Of a stretch of DNA of 5,538 nucleotides, positions 4,347-5,538 are shown one piece after another. The position numbers were made by a program, and so were the translations under genes. Position 1 is the first letter of the stretch. Every line of letters begins with the position of its first letter. The DNA comes from Candidatus Opitulatrix roisinitermitis (GTDB lineage: Bacteria; Actinomycetota; Actinomycetes; Actinomycetales; Bifidobacteriaceae). The DNA is taken from NCBI GenBank assembly GCA_031288055.1, contig JAITSD010000060.1, positions 1 to 5,538 on the forward strand, read 5' to 3'. A model generated the notes under the pieces. The model saw only the letters and a list, made by a program, of their open reading frames with translations. It had not been told where the DNA came from and searched no databases.

Positions 4347-5538
4347 TTAACTGCCTTTAATTTTGACATTAGCCGCGGTGGCACCAGTCCCGTCAATTAA
4401 CCAATCAACCGAAGTCTGATTTTGGGCTAAAATAAAATGCTCGTTCCAAGTTGTGCTAGCAAACATACTATTTTTAGTGGCCGTGGAAGCAGTTAAATCA
4501 GTGCCTGACCAATCAACATCGCCGTTTAGTGTAGTCGACCAAAACATACCACCCATATCAGTTGTCGCACTGCCAAATCCCGCAGGCAATGGAAAATTAG
4601 CTGGCAATGAAGCACCATAAAACATATAACGCATATTAGTCGCTACATTGCCAAACCCCGCAGGCAACGAAAAATTATTTGGTAAAATAGCATTACAAAA
4701 CATATTAGACATATTAGTGGCATTTGGAGCAAAATTATTTCCTATTGTTAAATTTATACTACTTTGACTACCTTTATAAAACATTTGACTAACATTAGTA
4801 GCTTGGGGAAGAAAATTATCAGGCAAAATTAAATTTTCACTAATCGCCGTAGAATCAAATAATCCACTAGCATTAGTAGCTTTCAGCAGAAAACTATCAG
4901 GCAAAGACAAATTGCCGATTTTAGCATACATAAATAGAGATTGAGCTGTAGTAGTATTTGATAAAAAATTATCCCCTATAGTTAAAGTGCCATTAATTTC
5001 TGCATATTCAAATGTATAACTAGCACTAAGTATATTAGCCATAAAATTACTTCCTATAATTAAATTACTAGTTTTACAATACATAAATGTAAAAGAAGCA
5101 GTACTATTATAGGTTGCGTTTGGTAAAAAGTTATCAGGTAATACGAAATCACCATTTACTGTAAGATATTGAAATAAAGCAGAATTGTTACTATTATCAG
5201 TAACGCTAGGAAAAGTATTGTTAAATGTTAAATTACCATTAATTGTGGCATTCATTATAAAAACACCAATTTTTGTAAAAGTTTGTCCAAAATCAACAGG
5301 CAAAGTTATGCTGTCATTAAATGTAGCACTATTTAACATACCGTTTGCTTCAGTGGCTTGAGATACAAAATTAGCGGGCCAATTAAACCCATCTGGAAAA
5401 GTGGTTCGGTTAAACATAAAACTTACATTAGTGGCTGCAGGTCCAAATCCATCTGGCAATGAAAATCCATCTGGTAAAGTTGCATATGTAAACATATATG
5501 ACATATTAGTCGTTACATTGCCAAATTCTTCAGGTAAT
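4347..5538 (-). CDS. DUF285/BspA-type repeat surface protein (5' partial)
   Basis: The reading frame is open from the right edge to the TAA at 4349-4347 and gives 396 visible residues; the N-terminus, with any signal peptide, is outside the window. The ATG at 5504 is internal: the 11 codons before it continue the repeat (LPEEFGNVTTN leading into MSYMF). About 14 tandem units of 24-30 residues are seen, each close to 'xxNFxLPxGFGxxATNMxxMFxxAT'. The MFxxAT and ATNMxxMF elements match the repeat of the DUF285/BspA leucine-rich-like family, known mostly from secreted or surface proteins of mycoplasmas, lactobacilli, Bacteroides and other host-associated microbes. A final non-repeat segment of about 33 residues follows (WNEHF to VKIKGS), with no LPxTG sorting signal and no hydrophobic anchor. 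The likely role is adhesion or contact at the cell surface, inferred from the family only. There are just two cysteines and many Asn-x-Ser/Thr triplets. It is convergent with nadD. Confidence 0.85.
   Translation of the reverse strand, partial: LPEEFGNVTTNMSYMFTYATLPDGFSLPDGFGPAATNVSFMFNRTTFPDGFNWPANFVSQATEANGMLNSATFNDSITLPVDFGQTFTKIGVFIMNATINGNLTFNNTFPSVTDNSNNSALFQYLTVNGDFVLPDNFLPNATYNSTASFTFMYCKTSNLIIGSNFMANILSASYTFEYAEINGTLTIGDNFLSNTTTAQSLFMYAKIGNLSLPDSFLLKATNASGLFDSTAISENLILPDNFLPQATNVSQMFYKGSQSSINLTIGNNFAPNATNMSNMFCNAILPNNFSLPAGFGNVATNMRYMFYGASLPANFPLPAGFGSATTDMGGMFWSTTLNGDVDWSGTDLTASTATKNSMFASTTWNEHFILAQNQTSVDWLIDGTGATAANVKIKGS
4449..5538 (-). repeat. Array of about 14 coding repeats (~78 bp each)
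   Basis: Consecutive units of mostly 25-28 codons make up nearly all of the visible gene. Two unit styles occur. Outer units carry LPxGF/LPAGFG (for example the units at about 4530-4685 and 5400-5538). Central units read INGxLTIGxNF or ENLxLPDNF. The DNA of the outer units is still alike: 5507-5538 and 4637-4668 share most positions, whereas central units have drifted. The array continues past the right edge. Confidence 0.8.

Noticed and set aside
4330..4352. AGTTAA/TTAACT hairpin at the end of the repeat protein gene
   Set aside because: The stem is 6 bp with an 11-nt loop and overlaps the stop codon, with no T-tract in the direction of transcription. Not a credible terminator.
4449..5538. 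Repeat array as a possible CRISPR or non-coding repeat
   Set aside because: The units vary at nearly every base, have a period that is a multiple of three and keep an open frame. They are protein-coding repeats.
4347..5538. Many Asn-x-Ser/Thr triplets as evidence for N-glycosylation
   Set aside because: The protein is very rich in Asn, Ser and Thr, so the triplets are expected, and no glycosylation gene is in the window.

Overview
The window is AT-rich DNA from a bacterium that reads UGA as stop: every tryptophan in the long frames is TGG. It carries a tandem-FKBP lipoprotein, a compact groEL-nadD pair with no groES beside it, starts that look leaderless, and a large DUF285/BspA-type repeat protein. 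Together these fit a small-genome lineage. My best guess is Patescibacteria/CPR, possibly Saccharibacteria, but this is an inference from style and not from a marker gene, so confidence is low to moderate.

Layout: (1) 1-815, minus strand: a membrane protein of unknown family, cut by the left edge (its C-terminus is missing). (2) 816-846: a 31-bp divergent gap holding a mirror-symmetric pair of -10 boxes. (3) 847-1815, plus: an exported lipoprotein with one degenerate and one intact FKBP-type peptidyl-prolyl isomerase domain. (4) 1816-2013: a 198-bp gap with an AT-rich hairpin and the groEL promoter and ribosome-binding site. (5) 2014-3636, plus: groEL. (6) 3664-4248, plus: nadD, 27 bp downstream and probably co-transcribed, with an apparent ATT start codon. 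(7) 4249-4346: a 98-bp convergent gap with a weak hairpin. (8) 4347-5538, minus: a repeat-built surface-type protein of the DUF285/BspA family, cut by the right edge (its N-terminus is missing). No stretch longer than 300 bp is without a gene.

The functions fall into two groups. The FKBP lipoprotein, the unknown two-helix membrane protein and the repeat protein belong to the cell envelope or surface. The divergent promoter ties the first two together and suggests shared expression. GroEL (cytosolic folding) and NadD (NAD synthesis) are housekeeping functions. I see no mobile element, CRISPR array, tRNA or rRNA, and no defence or biosynthetic system. The most notable signals are the symmetric bidirectional promoter with near-leaderless starts, the likely ATT start of nadD, the paired decayed and intact FKBP domains, and the uneven composition of the repeat protein gene.
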